Shown: positions 9,132-17,549 of the stretch, piece by piece
Position numbering within the stretch: position 1 is the first letter of the stretch
Layout: each line of letters starts with the position of its first letter
Assembly (NCBI RefSeq): GCF_002632585.1
Contig: NZ_NIBV01000001.1
Coordinates: forward strand, 186,001 to 250,000
Length of the DNA: 64,000 bases
Direction: 5' to 3'
Origin: Xenorhabdus szentirmaii DSM 16338
GTDB taxonomy: Bacteria > Pseudomonadota > Gammaproteobacteria > Enterobacterales > Enterobacteriaceae
The notes under the pieces: generated by a model
The model's database searches: none
What the model saw: the letters and a program-made list of their open reading frames with translations, nothing else
Told to the model about the DNA's origin: nothing
Made by a program: the position numbers and the translations under genes

Positions 9132-9791
9132 TTATCGTTCGGGATCATTGCCTTTATTTTCAGCTTCATCAGAAGATTTCGTGTTTGCAGTCAAAAGATA
9201 AGGTGATTGTTGCCAGCGGCTCGGCGTCAATTGCAATAAGTTATGAGCCAGAATAAAACCAATCGCCAAAGACAGCAGGAGCATGATCCTGAGCAAGTTT
9301 GTTGTATTATCAACTTGCTTAGCTTCCGTTGCCAATCTGTGCGTATCTAATGTCAGGCGGAGAAATCCCTTTGGATGGTTTTCACCCGGGATCGGAACAA
9401 CGATTTGTTGACTGAAAAAACTACTGGATTTTTTGCCATCCAGCGACAATCGTTCACGCACAGAAATAGGCTCGCCACTCCGTGCGATCTGGGTTCCATT
9501 TTCCAAATAAACACTGGCATCCAAAATGCGGCTTTTGCTCGTCAGATAATCTAAATTCGCAACAATTTTCTTATTATTAAGATCTTTGCTGCCATTCTCC
9601 ATATAATCAGACAAGCTAAACGCAACCTGCTTTGCCAATGTTTTTGCCAGATCTTCAAACTGATCGATATGGGATTGCTGTTGAGAACGGCTGAAATAGG
9701 AAACCCCCTGCATCAGCAGTACCAGTAGTGTAATGCATATTAAAATAATCGCTGTCTTATGCAGTCGAAACTTGAGCTTTGCTTTTATCAT
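9132..9791 (-). CDS. smp: Smp/YtjB-family membrane protein
   Basis: A 219-residue protein matching Smp (YtjB), which sits divergently next to serB in enterobacteria. It has two membrane helices (about 13-31 and 166-185) enclosing a periplasmic sensor-like domain of about 130 residues, and a short charged cytoplasmic tail. Its function is poorly known; no catalytic motif is visible. The divergent arrangement with serB (115 bases between starts) is conserved and supports the name. Confidence 0.85.
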   Translation of the reverse strand: MIKAKLKFRLHKTAIILICITLLVLLMQGVSYFSRSQQQSHIDQFEDLAKTLAKQVAFSLSDYMENGSKDLNNKKIVANLDYLTSKSRILDASVYLENGTQIARSGEPISVRERLSLDGKKSSSFFSQQIVVPIPGENHPKGFLRLTLDTHRLATEAKQVDNTTNLLRIMLLLSLAIGFILAHNLLQLTPSRWQQSPYLLTANTKSSDEAENKGNDPER

Positions 9792-9906
9792 CGTTATCCC
9801 ATCCCGTGCCGTAAGAGCACATGTTGCCAGATGCGGTATTGATAGGATAGTTTGAAAAGCATTTTTTGCCTGCGTAAATTATATGGAATTACAGGAGTCA
9901 ATATTC

Positions 9907-10884
9907 ATGTCTAATAATCTGGCCTATCGCTACTTACCGGATGAAATTCATAAATGGCCTGGATTACCGCTGTCTCTCAGCGGTGATGAAGTTATGCCGC
10001 TGGATTACCGGGCCGGGGACAGTGGTTGGTTACTTTACGGACGAGGTTTGGATAAACAACGCATTAGCGGTTTTCAGCATCGTCTTGGGGTCGCTATTGT
10101 TGTTGTCTCTTCATGGCGTATTGATGATTATCAAGTTGTCCGTATTGCCGGTAGCCTTTCCCCACGCATAAAAAAACTCGCGGATGAATGCCGTCTGGAT
10201 GTTGTTCCATTGGGGCAAATTCCACGCCTGCGTTCACCTGGATTATTATTGATGGATATGGATTCTACCGCCATCCAGATTGAGTGCATTGACGAGATTG
10301 CCCGTCTGGCCGGTGTTGGTGATAAAGTCGCCGAAATCACAGAGCAGGCCATGCAAGGTGAACTCGATTTTTCAGAAAGCCTGCGCAAACGAGTCGCTTT
10401 GCTGGAAGGCACCGATATTGCCGTTCTGCATCAAGTGATGGAAACACTTCCCCTCATGCCCGGGCTCACCAGCCTTGTCCGTAAGCTACAATCATTAGAT
10501 TGGCATGTCGCCATTGCATCCGGTGGCTTTACTTTCTTTTCCGACAATCTTCGTCAGAAATTACGCCTTTTTGCCACAGTCGCCAACCAACTTGAAATAC
10601 AAGATGGAAAACTGACCGGCAAAATCAAAGGCCCCATTGTTGACGCAAAATACAAAGCAACGACGTTGGTCAGGCTGGCAAAAGAATTAGATATTCCGAT
10701 GAGTCAAACCATTGCTATCGGCGATGGGGCCAATGATATGAAAATGCTCCGCAAGGCGGGGTTGGGCATTGCTTATCATGCTAAACCCAAAGTATACGCA
10801 CAGGCCAAAGTTTCAATTCGCCATGCAGATTTGATGGGCGTTTTGTGTGTTTTAAGTGGCGGCCTTAAGCACGAAGAACGTTAA
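9907..10884 (+). CDS. serB: Phosphoserine phosphatase
   Basis: HAD-family enzyme for the last step of serine synthesis (phosphoserine to serine). The catalytic motif DMDST is at 117-121 (Asp117 nucleophile), followed by the later HAD motifs IASGG and GDGANDMKML. From the ATG at 9907 it has 325 residues, near the E. coli length (322). That start is chosen over an in-frame ATG at 9883 because ACAGGAG lies just upstream of 9907 and the protein then begins like the family. serB-radA-nadR follows the E. coli order. Confidence 0.95.
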   Translation: MSNNLAYRYLPDEIHKWPGLPLSLSGDEVMPLDYRAGDSGWLLYGRGLDKQRISGFQHRLGVAIVVVSSWRIDDYQVVRIAGSLSPRIKKLADECRLDVVPLGQIPRLRSPGLLLMDMDSTAIQIECIDEIARLAGVGDKVAEITEQAMQGELDFSESLRKRVALLEGTDIAVLHQVMETLPLMPGLTSLVRKLQSLDWHVAIASGGFTFFSDNLRQKLRLFATVANQLEIQDGKLTGKIKGPIVDAKYKATTLVRLAKELDIPMSQTIAIGDGANDMKMLRKAGLGIAYHAKPKVYAQAKVSIRHADLMGVLCVLSGGLKHEER

Positions 10885-10924
10885 GACCAGCGGACAACAA
10901 TCACCATTATTGAGGGAGTACAGA

Positions 10925-12310
10925 GTGGCAAAAGCAGCAAAACGGGCATTTGTCTGTAACGAATGTGGCGCGGATTATCCCCGCTGGCAGGGGCAATGCA
11001 GCGAATGCCACGCATGGAATACCATTACGGAAGTACGTTTGGCGGCAGCTTCATCTTCCCGCACTGAGCGATTCAGTGGTTATGCCGGCGACACCGGGGT
11101 CAGTAAGGTACAAAAACTCTCTGAGATCAGCCTGGAAGAACTGCCTCGTTTTTCGACAGGCTTCAAAGAGTTTGACCGGGTTCTTGGCGGGGGTGTCGTT
11201 CCCGGCAGTGCTATTTTGATTGGCGGTAACCCCGGTGCAGGGAAAAGTACCCTGCTCTTACAGACTATGTGCCAGTTATCAACACAGATGAAAACCCTCT
11301 ATGTCACCGGGGAAGAATCATTGCAACAGGTCGCGATGCGGGCACACCGGCTGGGGCTGCCGACAGATACATTAAATATGCTGTCAGAAACCAGTATTGA
11401 GCAAATCTGTCTGATTGCAGAGCAAGAACAACCGAAACTGATGGTCATTGACTCAATTCAAGTCATGCACATCGCGGATATTCAATCTTCCCCGGGAAGC
11501 GTTGCACAAGTCAGGGAAACGGCCGCGTATCTGACACGCTTTGCCAAAACCCGAGGGGTTGCCATTATCATGGTCGGGCACGTGACAAAAGATGGAACGC
11601 TAGCCGGCCCCAAAGTGCTTGAACACTGTATCGACTGTTCTGTCATGCTGGATGGCGAAGCAGATTCCCGCTTCCGCACTTTGCGTAGCCATAAAAACCG
11701 CTTTGGTGCAGTCAATGAACTGGGTGTATTTGCAATGACTGAACAAGGATTGCGGGAAGTCAACAATCCTTCGGCCATTTTTCTGAGCCGTGGTGATGAA
11801 ATTACCGCCGGCAGCTCTGTGATGATCGTATGGGAAGGCACTCGTCCCTTGCTGGTTGAAATTCAGGCGCTGGTAGATCACTCAATGATGTCAAACCCAC
11901 GGCGTGTCGCGGTAGGACTCGAACAAAACAGGTTGGCTATTCTGTTGGCTGTGCTACACCGACATGGCGGTCTTCAGATGGCTGACCAAGATGTTTTTGT
12001 TAATGTGGTGGGCGGTGTGAAAGTCACAGAAACCAGTGCAGACTTGGCGTTATTGCTCTCTTTGGTATCCAGTTTCCGTGATCGCCCTTTGCCTCGCGAT
12101 TTAGTGGTATTCGGTGAAGTCGGGTTGGCAGGGGAAATCCGTCCCGTCCCCAGTGGTCAGGAGCGTATATCTGAAGCATCTAAGCACGGGTTTAAACGCG
12201 CTATTGTTCCTCATGCCAATATGCCGAAAAAAGTCTTGCCTGATATGAAAGTATTCGGTGTTAAAAAACTTTCTGATGCTTTATCCGTTCTCGATGAGTT
12301 AACTGATTAA
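10925..12310 (+). CDS. radA: DNA repair/recombination ATPase RadA (Sms)
   Basis: RadA is a RecA-related helicase that processes recombination intermediates. The order of parts is complete: N-terminal zinc ribbon C11-x2-C14 ... C25-x2-C28, Walker A GGNPGAGKST, the RadA-specific KNRFG motif, and a C-terminal Lon-like domain. The GTG at 10925 is chosen as start: it is preceded by GAGGGAG and gives the family N-terminus (VAKAAKRAFVCNEC); 461 residues versus 460 in E. coli. It starts 40 bases after serB and is probably cotranscribed with it. Confidence 0.95.
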   Translation: MAKAAKRAFVCNECGADYPRWQGQCSECHAWNTITEVRLAAASSSRTERFSGYAGDTGVSKVQKLSEISLEELPRFSTGFKEFDRVLGGGVVPGSAILIGGNPGAGKSTLLLQTMCQLSTQMKTLYVTGEESLQQVAMRAHRLGLPTDTLNMLSETSIEQICLIAEQEQPKLMVIDSIQVMHIADIQSSPGSVAQVRETAAYLTRFAKTRGVAIIMVGHVTKDGTLAGPKVLEHCIDCSVMLDGEADSRFRTLRSHKNRFGAVNELGVFAMTEQGLREVNNPSAIFLSRGDEITAGSSVMIVWEGTRPLLVEIQALVDHSMMSNPRRVAVGLEQNRLAILLAVLHRHGGLQMADQDVFVNVVGGVKVTETSADLALLLSLVSSFRDRPLPRDLVVFGEVGLAGEIRPVPSGQERISEASKHGFKRAIVPHANMPKKVLPDMKVFGVKKLSDALSVLDELTD

Positions 12311-12360
12311 ATCAGTCCTTGTTTCATTATGGCCTAATCCGTTTTTATACATTACTTAAA

Positions 12361-12393
12361 CATATTTGCCTGTTGTTATAGCAGGCAAATATG
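12361..12393 (+). terminator. Strong terminator after radA
   Basis: A perfect 12-bp stem, CATATTTGCCTG (12361-12372) with CAGGCAAATATG (12382-12393), followed by seven T. It separates serB-radA from nadR. The remaining 12394-12850 is AT-rich with no supportable gene. Confidence 0.92.
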
Positions 12394-12850
12394 TTTTTTT
12401 CTTAATTTCAAGTTATAATCCAAAATCTGCTATAATTTTCGGATTATTCTTAATTTTAAAATAATACAAACACAATATAAGAAGTATTTTTATTCACTTT
12501 ATTAAGATAAAAAATCAACTCATTAAATTACATTTTATTTACAACTTTACATTACTCTTTAATATCACCATTTATTGATAGTGAAGCTCTGGCAGAGTTG
12601 AATCTATTTCGTTATGTAATAAATTTCATAACGAATAAAAAGTCAAATTGTTACAGAAAATAAAAAGATGACTGTTATTTTATGATTAAGTTTTCGTGAA
12701 ACCTCGAATTTAACATTTGGATATTTTATTTTTTATGAATATCTCATGAGATGAATTAAAGACCTGACCAAGCCTAAAGCAACAACATGAGATCTCAAAT
12801 CATCAATAACCAACCAATTTCATTTTACTTTTCCAATCAAAATGCTATTT

Positions 12851-12868
12851 TGTTTAGTATACTAAACA
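12851..12868. promoter_or_regulatory. NadR-type operator in front of nadR
   Basis: TGTTTAGTATACTAAACA is an 18-bp perfect palindrome with the TGTTTA-N6-TAAACA form of the NadR operator known from nadA, nadB and pncB. It ends 2 bases before the GGAGGGG ribosome site of nadR, so bound NadR would block its own expression. This is inference from the motif. Confidence 0.82.
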
Positions 12869-12880
12869 AAGGAGGGGTGT

Positions 12881-14107
12881 ATGGGACAATTTGACTACCT
12901 GAAAGATGCCATTAAACAAGCAGGATTAACACTACAGCAGGTCGCTGATGCCAGTGGAATGACAAAAGGTTATCTCAGCCAGCTCATTAACGACAAGATC
13001 AAAAGCCCCAGTGCGCAAAAGCTGGCTTCCCTCCACCAATATCTGGGATTAGCCTATCCCATGAAGAAAAAAACAGTCGGCGTTGTATTTGGTAAATTTT
13101 ATCCGCTGCATACCGGCCATATTTATTTGATTCAACGGGCATCCAGTCAAGTTGATGAGCTGCATGTTATTCTTTGTTATGACGAAATACGGGATCGGGA
13201 ACTGTTCATCAATAGTTCAATGTCCCAACAGCCGACAGTCAGTGACCGCTTAAGATGGTTACTGCAAACCTTCAAGTATCAAAAAAACATCCATATTCAC
13301 GCTTTTGATGAACACGGAACCGAACCTTATCCAAATGGGTGGACGTCATGGAGCCAAGGGGTAACGGCATTCATGGCGAAAAAAAACATCAACCCCCAAT
13401 ATATCTACTCCAGCGAATCTCAGGACGTGCCACGTTATAAAGAGCATTTCGATATTGAAACTATTCTCATTGATCCGCAGCGATCGTTCATGAACATCAG
13501 CGGCAGCCAGATTCGTCAGGCCCCGTTCCGCTACTGGGAATATATTCCTACTGAAGTTAAGCCATTCTTTGTACGCACAATCGCTATTCTTGGTGGAGAA
13601 TCAAGCGGAAAATCCACTCTGGTAAACAAGCTGGCTAACATGTTCAATACCACCAGTGCATGGGAGTACGGGCGTGAATACGTCTTTTCCCACTTAGGTG
13701 GCAACGAAATGGCCCTGCAATACTCAGATTATGATAAGATTGCATTAGGCCATGCACAATACATTGATTTTTCAGTAAAATATGCAAACAAAGTTGCTTT
13801 CATAGATACTGATTTTGTAACGACACAAGCATTTTGCAAGCGCTATGAAGGAAAAGAACATCCTTTCGTTCAGGCAATGATAGATGAGTATCGTTTTGAT
13901 TTGGTAATACTTTTAGAAAACAACACGCCCTGGGTTGCTGATGGCTTGAGAAGCTTAGGCAATGAACGGGAACGTAAAGAATTCCAACAGTTACTTAAAA
14001 GCATGCTAAAGAAAAATAATATTGATTATGTCAGCGTTAATTCACCAGATTACGACCAACGTTTTTTACATTGCGTTGAGCTTGTTCAAAAAATGTTGAT
14101 GGAATAA
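12881..14107 (+). CDS. nadR: Trifunctional NAD regulator NadR
   Basis: NadR combines a DNA-binding repressor of NAD synthesis genes, a weak nicotinamide-mononucleotide adenylyltransferase and a ribosylnicotinamide kinase. All three parts are visible in 408 residues (E. coli 410): helix-turn-helix at about 8-50 (LQQVADASGMTKGYLSQLI), the nucleotidyltransferase motif GKFYPLHTGH at about 71-80 with ISGSQIR near 207, and the kinase P-loop GGESSGKST near 238. The start follows GGAGGGG. Unlike the compact E. coli serB-radA-nadR run, here a strong terminator and 570 bases separate it from radA and it has its own operator. Confidence 0.95.
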   Translation: MGQFDYLKDAIKQAGLTLQQVADASGMTKGYLSQLINDKIKSPSAQKLASLHQYLGLAYPMKKKTVGVVFGKFYPLHTGHIYLIQRASSQVDELHVILCYDEIRDRELFINSSMSQQPTVSDRLRWLLQTFKYQKNIHIHAFDEHGTEPYPNGWTSWSQGVTAFMAKKNINPQYIYSSESQDVPRYKEHFDIETILIDPQRSFMNISGSQIRQAPFRYWEYIPTEVKPFFVRTIAILGGESSGKSTLVNKLANMFNTTSAWEYGREYVFSHLGGNEMALQYSDYDKIALGHAQYIDFSVKYANKVAFIDTDFVTTQAFCKRYEGKEHPFVQAMIDEYRFDLVILLENNTPWVADGLRSLGNERERKEFQQLLKSMLKKNNIDYVSVNSPDYDQRFLHCVELVQKMLME

Positions 14108-14786
14108 CTCTCATTTATCTAAAAAATAGATTAGACTTTTATTATTGGCATAATTAATTGATAACAATTTATTATCCTAAGTAACTTTTATTAGTTATGA
14201 ATTTCATTTACAAGTGGAGCTTAATTAAATGTTTCACTTGGTTATTTTTACACAGGCAATAAAATAGATTGTGATAATAATATTTTTTGATACTTAAATT
14301 TTACCGTTTTAACTTGAATTACAGAGGAATAAGTCATTTAATGAACAGAGCTATTAGTTGATTTATATCAAATTTATTAGCGCCCCATAATTCCACATAT
14401 ATAATAGGTTCTTTATCATAATGGAGGTTACACAAAAATAATATTAATACGTTAATAAAACATAGTATTTTTTCCTTATTATCCAGATGGAATGAAGATA
14501 GAATAATTTATGCTATTTTTATTTAAATCAAAATTTGCCCTAGTTGGGTATAATTAATTAATATTGTTGATCTTTTTATTCTATAATTAAGAAACGTCTC
14601 ATTTGTTATATAGTCATTGTAAATAATAATTGTCATAAGATGAGTGTATCTTTGATGATGATGTTTCGTATATAAACTATTTTTATTCGCACAGTACCTT
14701 ATGGATATTAGTGTTGCTGTGAATGAACTTAGACAGCATATGTTAAGGAAAAAGCTTTAATCTTTTAACCTAATTGTGTTGAGAAT
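14108..14786. other. AT-rich gap between nadR and an orphan ABC ATPase
   Basis: Nearly 680 bases, strongly AT-rich, without a supportable gene. The only short frames are a 19-codon one at 14701-14760 without a ribosome site and similar ones. It has no clear inverted repeats or IS ends. Composition and position next to the degenerate ABC gene suggest old acquired DNA. Confidence 0.5.
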
Positions 14787-15512
14787 ATGAACTTAAATCA
14801 ATTTAAATCGATTGAGGTTATCAATATTTCATATGGTTTGACTGATAAAACAGTTAATCATGAAATGATTTCAGATATCACATTTTCTATTATACCAGGT
14901 GAAATTACTTTGATAACAGGGCCGAAAGCATCGACTAACCGTACAGTGATGTCGATTGCATCGGGTATGTTACAACCAGATCAAGGAGATGTATTAATCA
15001 ATAATAACAAGTTGAGACTGATGAATGATGTAGAATTAGGACAGTTTCACACTAAAAATAGCGGGTTTGTCTTTAATGGCTTCAATTTATTCAGTGAGCT
15101 CACCCTGCTAGATAACTTGTTATTATCAATATCTTATGGACTATCGCTTTCTAGCGAACAAGCTAAAAAACTCGCACAGAAATCGTTAGATATTGTGAAA
15201 TTAGGCCATAAAAGCCGTTATTACCCGGGGGAACTGTCTGAAAACGAGAAACAACTGGCTGCGATGGCAAAAGCCATAGTGAGAAGGCCTGAGTATCTAT
15301 TTGCTGATGATCCAACTTGCGGCTTAGATCAACCCTCGTTTCAGACGGTAGTCAATATTCTTAAATTTATTGCACATGAACAGAAAGGTACTGTTGTGAT
15401 TGCCTCCCAAGATTGTCGCTTGATGCGGTATGCAGATAGTGTCATCACTTTAGAAAGAGGAAAGGCAGTCAAAACCTATGAGTCTTTTCAGGAACAACGG
15501 GTTTTAGTCTAA
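14787..15512 (+). CDS. ABC-transporter ATPase homologue with degenerate nucleotide-binding motifs
   Basis: A full-length, 241-residue ABC ATPase of the LolD/MacB-like type by overall pattern, but every ATP motif is altered. Walker A at 45-53 reads GPKASTNRT, with Asn in place of the essential lysine. The Q-loop glutamine is Asn (FVFNGF). The signature LSGGQ is LSENE. Walker B ends ADDP with Asp for the catalytic Glu. The H-loop histidine is Gln (IASQD). The D-loop GLD is kept. No permease or cargo gene is adjacent. The frame is uninterrupted, so it is either a recently dead gene or a non-hydrolysing ABC protein with another role. Function unknown. Confidence 0.8.
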   Translation: MNLNQFKSIEVINISYGLTDKTVNHEMISDITFSIIPGEITLITGPKASTNRTVMSIASGMLQPDQGDVLINNNKLRLMNDVELGQFHTKNSGFVFNGFNLFSELTLLDNLLLSISYGLSLSSEQAKKLAQKSLDIVKLGHKSRYYPGELSENEKQLAAMAKAIVRRPEYLFADDPTCGLDQPSFQTVVNILKFIAHEQKGTVVIASQDCRLMRYADSVITLERGKAVKTYESFQEQRVLV

Positions 15513-15544
15513 CTGTGATTCGTCAATAAACTCTTAAGTAAAAA

Positions 15545-15564
15545 ACGGCCTAGTTTCAGGCCGT
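15545..15564. terminator. Bidirectional terminator between the ABC gene and ettA
   Basis: ACGGCCT (15545-15551) pairs with AGGCCGT (15558-15564), flanked by A and T runs on the two sides, so it serves both convergent genes. Confidence 0.9.
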
Positions 15565-15576
15565 TTTTTTATAACC

Positions 15577-17244
15577 TTATTTGCTTATTTTCTTATACTT
15601 AATTCGGTGTGGCTCCAGGGCTTCAGCTCCCATTGTCCGCTTTTTATAATCTTCATATTCGCTGAAGTTTCCTTCGAAGAAGGACACTTTGCCTTCATCT
15701 TGGTAATCGATGATATGTGTCGCGATACGGTCAAGGAACCAACGGTCATGGGAAATGACCATCGCACAGCCCGGGAATTCCAGCAGGGCATTTTCCAAGG
15801 CGCGCAATGTTTCGATATCCAAATCATTGGTTGGTTCATCAAGCAGCAGCATGTTTCCACCAACTTGCAACAGCTTGGATAAATGCAAACGGCCACGCTC
15901 ACCACCAGACAGCTCACCAACACGCTTACCTTGATCCACGCCCTTGAAATTAAAGCGGCCAACATAAGCGCGACTTGGAATTTCAAAGTTGCCGATGCGC
16001 ATGATATCCTGACCGCCAGACACTTCTTCCCAAACGGTTTTGCTATCATCCATGCTGTCACGGAACTGATCAACAGAGGCCAGTTTCACGGTTTCACCCA
16101 GTGTAATGGAGCCAGAATCCGGTTGTTCCTGACCCGCCAACATACGGAACAGTGTCGATTTACCCGCACCATTCGGGCCGATGATCCCAACAATCGCCCC
16201 TTTTGGCAGAGAGAAAGTCAAATCGTCAATCAGAACACGATCACCATAAGACTTCGTCAGATTGACCACTTCCAATACTTTGTCACCCAAGCGTGGGCCA
16301 GGCGGAATGAACAATTCACTGGTTTCATTACGTTTCTGATACTCAACACTATTGAGTTCTTCGAAACGAGCCAAGCGTGCCTTGCCTTTTGCCTGACGCC
16401 CTTTCGGATTTTGGCGAACCCACTCAAGTTCTTTTTCAATGGATTTGCGACGAGCCGCTTCTGATGCAGCTTCTTGCGCCAGACGCGCATCTTTTTGTTC
16501 CAGCCAAGAAGAATAGTTACCTTCCCATGGAATGCCTTCCCCACGGTCAAGCTCCAGTATCCAGCCGGCAACATTATCAAGGAAGTAACGGTCATGGGTA
16601 ATTGCCACAACAGTTCCTTCATAGTCATGCAGGAAGCGCTCCAACCATGCAACAGATTCAGCGTCAAGGTGGTTGGTCGGTTCATCCAGCAACAGCATGT
16701 CTGGTTTTTCCAGTAACAAGCGGCAGATAGCAACACGACGACGCTCACCACCAGACAAGTGTGCAATTTTGGCATCCCAGGCAGGCAGGCGCAGTGCATC
16801 CGCCGCTCGCTCAAGCTGGTTTTCCAGATTGTGCCCATCATGGGACTGAATAATGGCTTCTAATGCACCTTGTTCTTTTGCCAGCTTATCGAAATCCGCA
16901 TCAGGCTCCGCATAAGCCGCATAAACTTCATCAAGGCGAGTCAGTGCATTTTTAACTTCGCTGACGGCTTCTTCTACTGCTTCCCGAACTGTGTGTTCAA
17001 GATTGAGTTTAGGTTCCTGCGGCAGATAACCGATTTTAATGCCTGGTTGCGGGCGAGCTTCCCCTTCAATATCTTTATCAATGCCCGCCATAATGCGCAG
17101 TAACGTTGACTTACCTGCACCGTTCAGGCCAAGAACACCAATTTTTGCTCCAGGGAAAAAACTCAGAGAAATATTTTTGAGAATATGCCTTTTCGGGGGA
17201 ACGATTTTACCCACCCGATGCATACTATAAACATATTGAGCCAA
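15577..17244 (-). CDS. ettA: Energy-dependent translational throttle protein EttA
   Basis: ABC-F protein that binds the ribosomal E site and gates the first steps of elongation according to ATP level. The 555-residue sequence (E. coli 555) has two ATPase domains: GLNGAGKST near 40 with LSGGERRRV and LLLDEPTNHLD, and GPNGAGKST near 355 with LSGGERGRL and LLLDEPTNDLD, separated by the charged linker typical of the family. There is no membrane segment. It is convergent with the ABC gene and divergent from slt, as ettA and slt are in E. coli. Confidence 0.96.
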   Translation of the reverse strand: MAQYVYSMHRVGKIVPPKRHILKNISLSFFPGAKIGVLGLNGAGKSTLLRIMAGIDKDIEGEARPQPGIKIGYLPQEPKLNLEHTVREAVEEAVSEVKNALTRLDEVYAAYAEPDADFDKLAKEQGALEAIIQSHDGHNLENQLERAADALRLPAWDAKIAHLSGGERRRVAICRLLLEKPDMLLLDEPTNHLDAESVAWLERFLHDYEGTVVAITHDRYFLDNVAGWILELDRGEGIPWEGNYSSWLEQKDARLAQEAASEAARRKSIEKELEWVRQNPKGRQAKGKARLARFEELNSVEYQKRNETSELFIPPGPRLGDKVLEVVNLTKSYGDRVLIDDLTFSLPKGAIVGIIGPNGAGKSTLFRMLAGQEQPDSGSITLGETVKLASVDQFRDSMDDSKTVWEEVSGGQDIMRIGNFEIPSRAYVGRFNFKGVDQGKRVGELSGGERGRLHLSKLLQVGGNMLLLDEPTNDLDIETLRALENALLEFPGCAMVISHDRWFLDRIATHIIDYQDEGKVSFFEGNFSEYEDYKKRTMGAEALEPHRIKYKKISK

Positions 17245-17549
17245 TGTATTTTACCTTTTCATTAATCAGAAAATTTTGAAATTTGTTTGCACTTATTAAG
17301 CTTAAATGGCGCATTTTACCCTAAATTTTACATACCGTGTTGCTACCTGATTAGGATTAAATCACACACTCCAAATCTTCTTTTCAGCATTAGTAGGTTG
17401 TATTGACGTCCTTACCCGCCCTAAAAGGGGGTTTTACAGCAGATTGGATAAATCACTCTAATAATATGATTATAATTACATAATTATTTTGGGCATTTAA
17501 TCGTGCGTTTAGAAACAGTGATAGTAGTCTTCTTGAGGGGTATGTGGCA
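17245..17549. promoter_or_regulatory. Divergent promoter region of ettA and slt
   Basis: 305 bases between two divergent genes. A good ribosome site (GAGGGG, 17535-17540) serves slt. No further gene or defined operator is visible. Confidence 0.45.

Noticed and set aside
14701-14760. A 19-residue frame just before the degenerate ABC gene, considered as a precursor peptide
   Set aside because: No ribosome site and no precursor-like features; chance frame in AT-rich DNA.
15883-16464. A 193-codon plus-strand frame inside ettA
   Set aside because: Antisense shadow of ettA without a ribosome site or family pattern.
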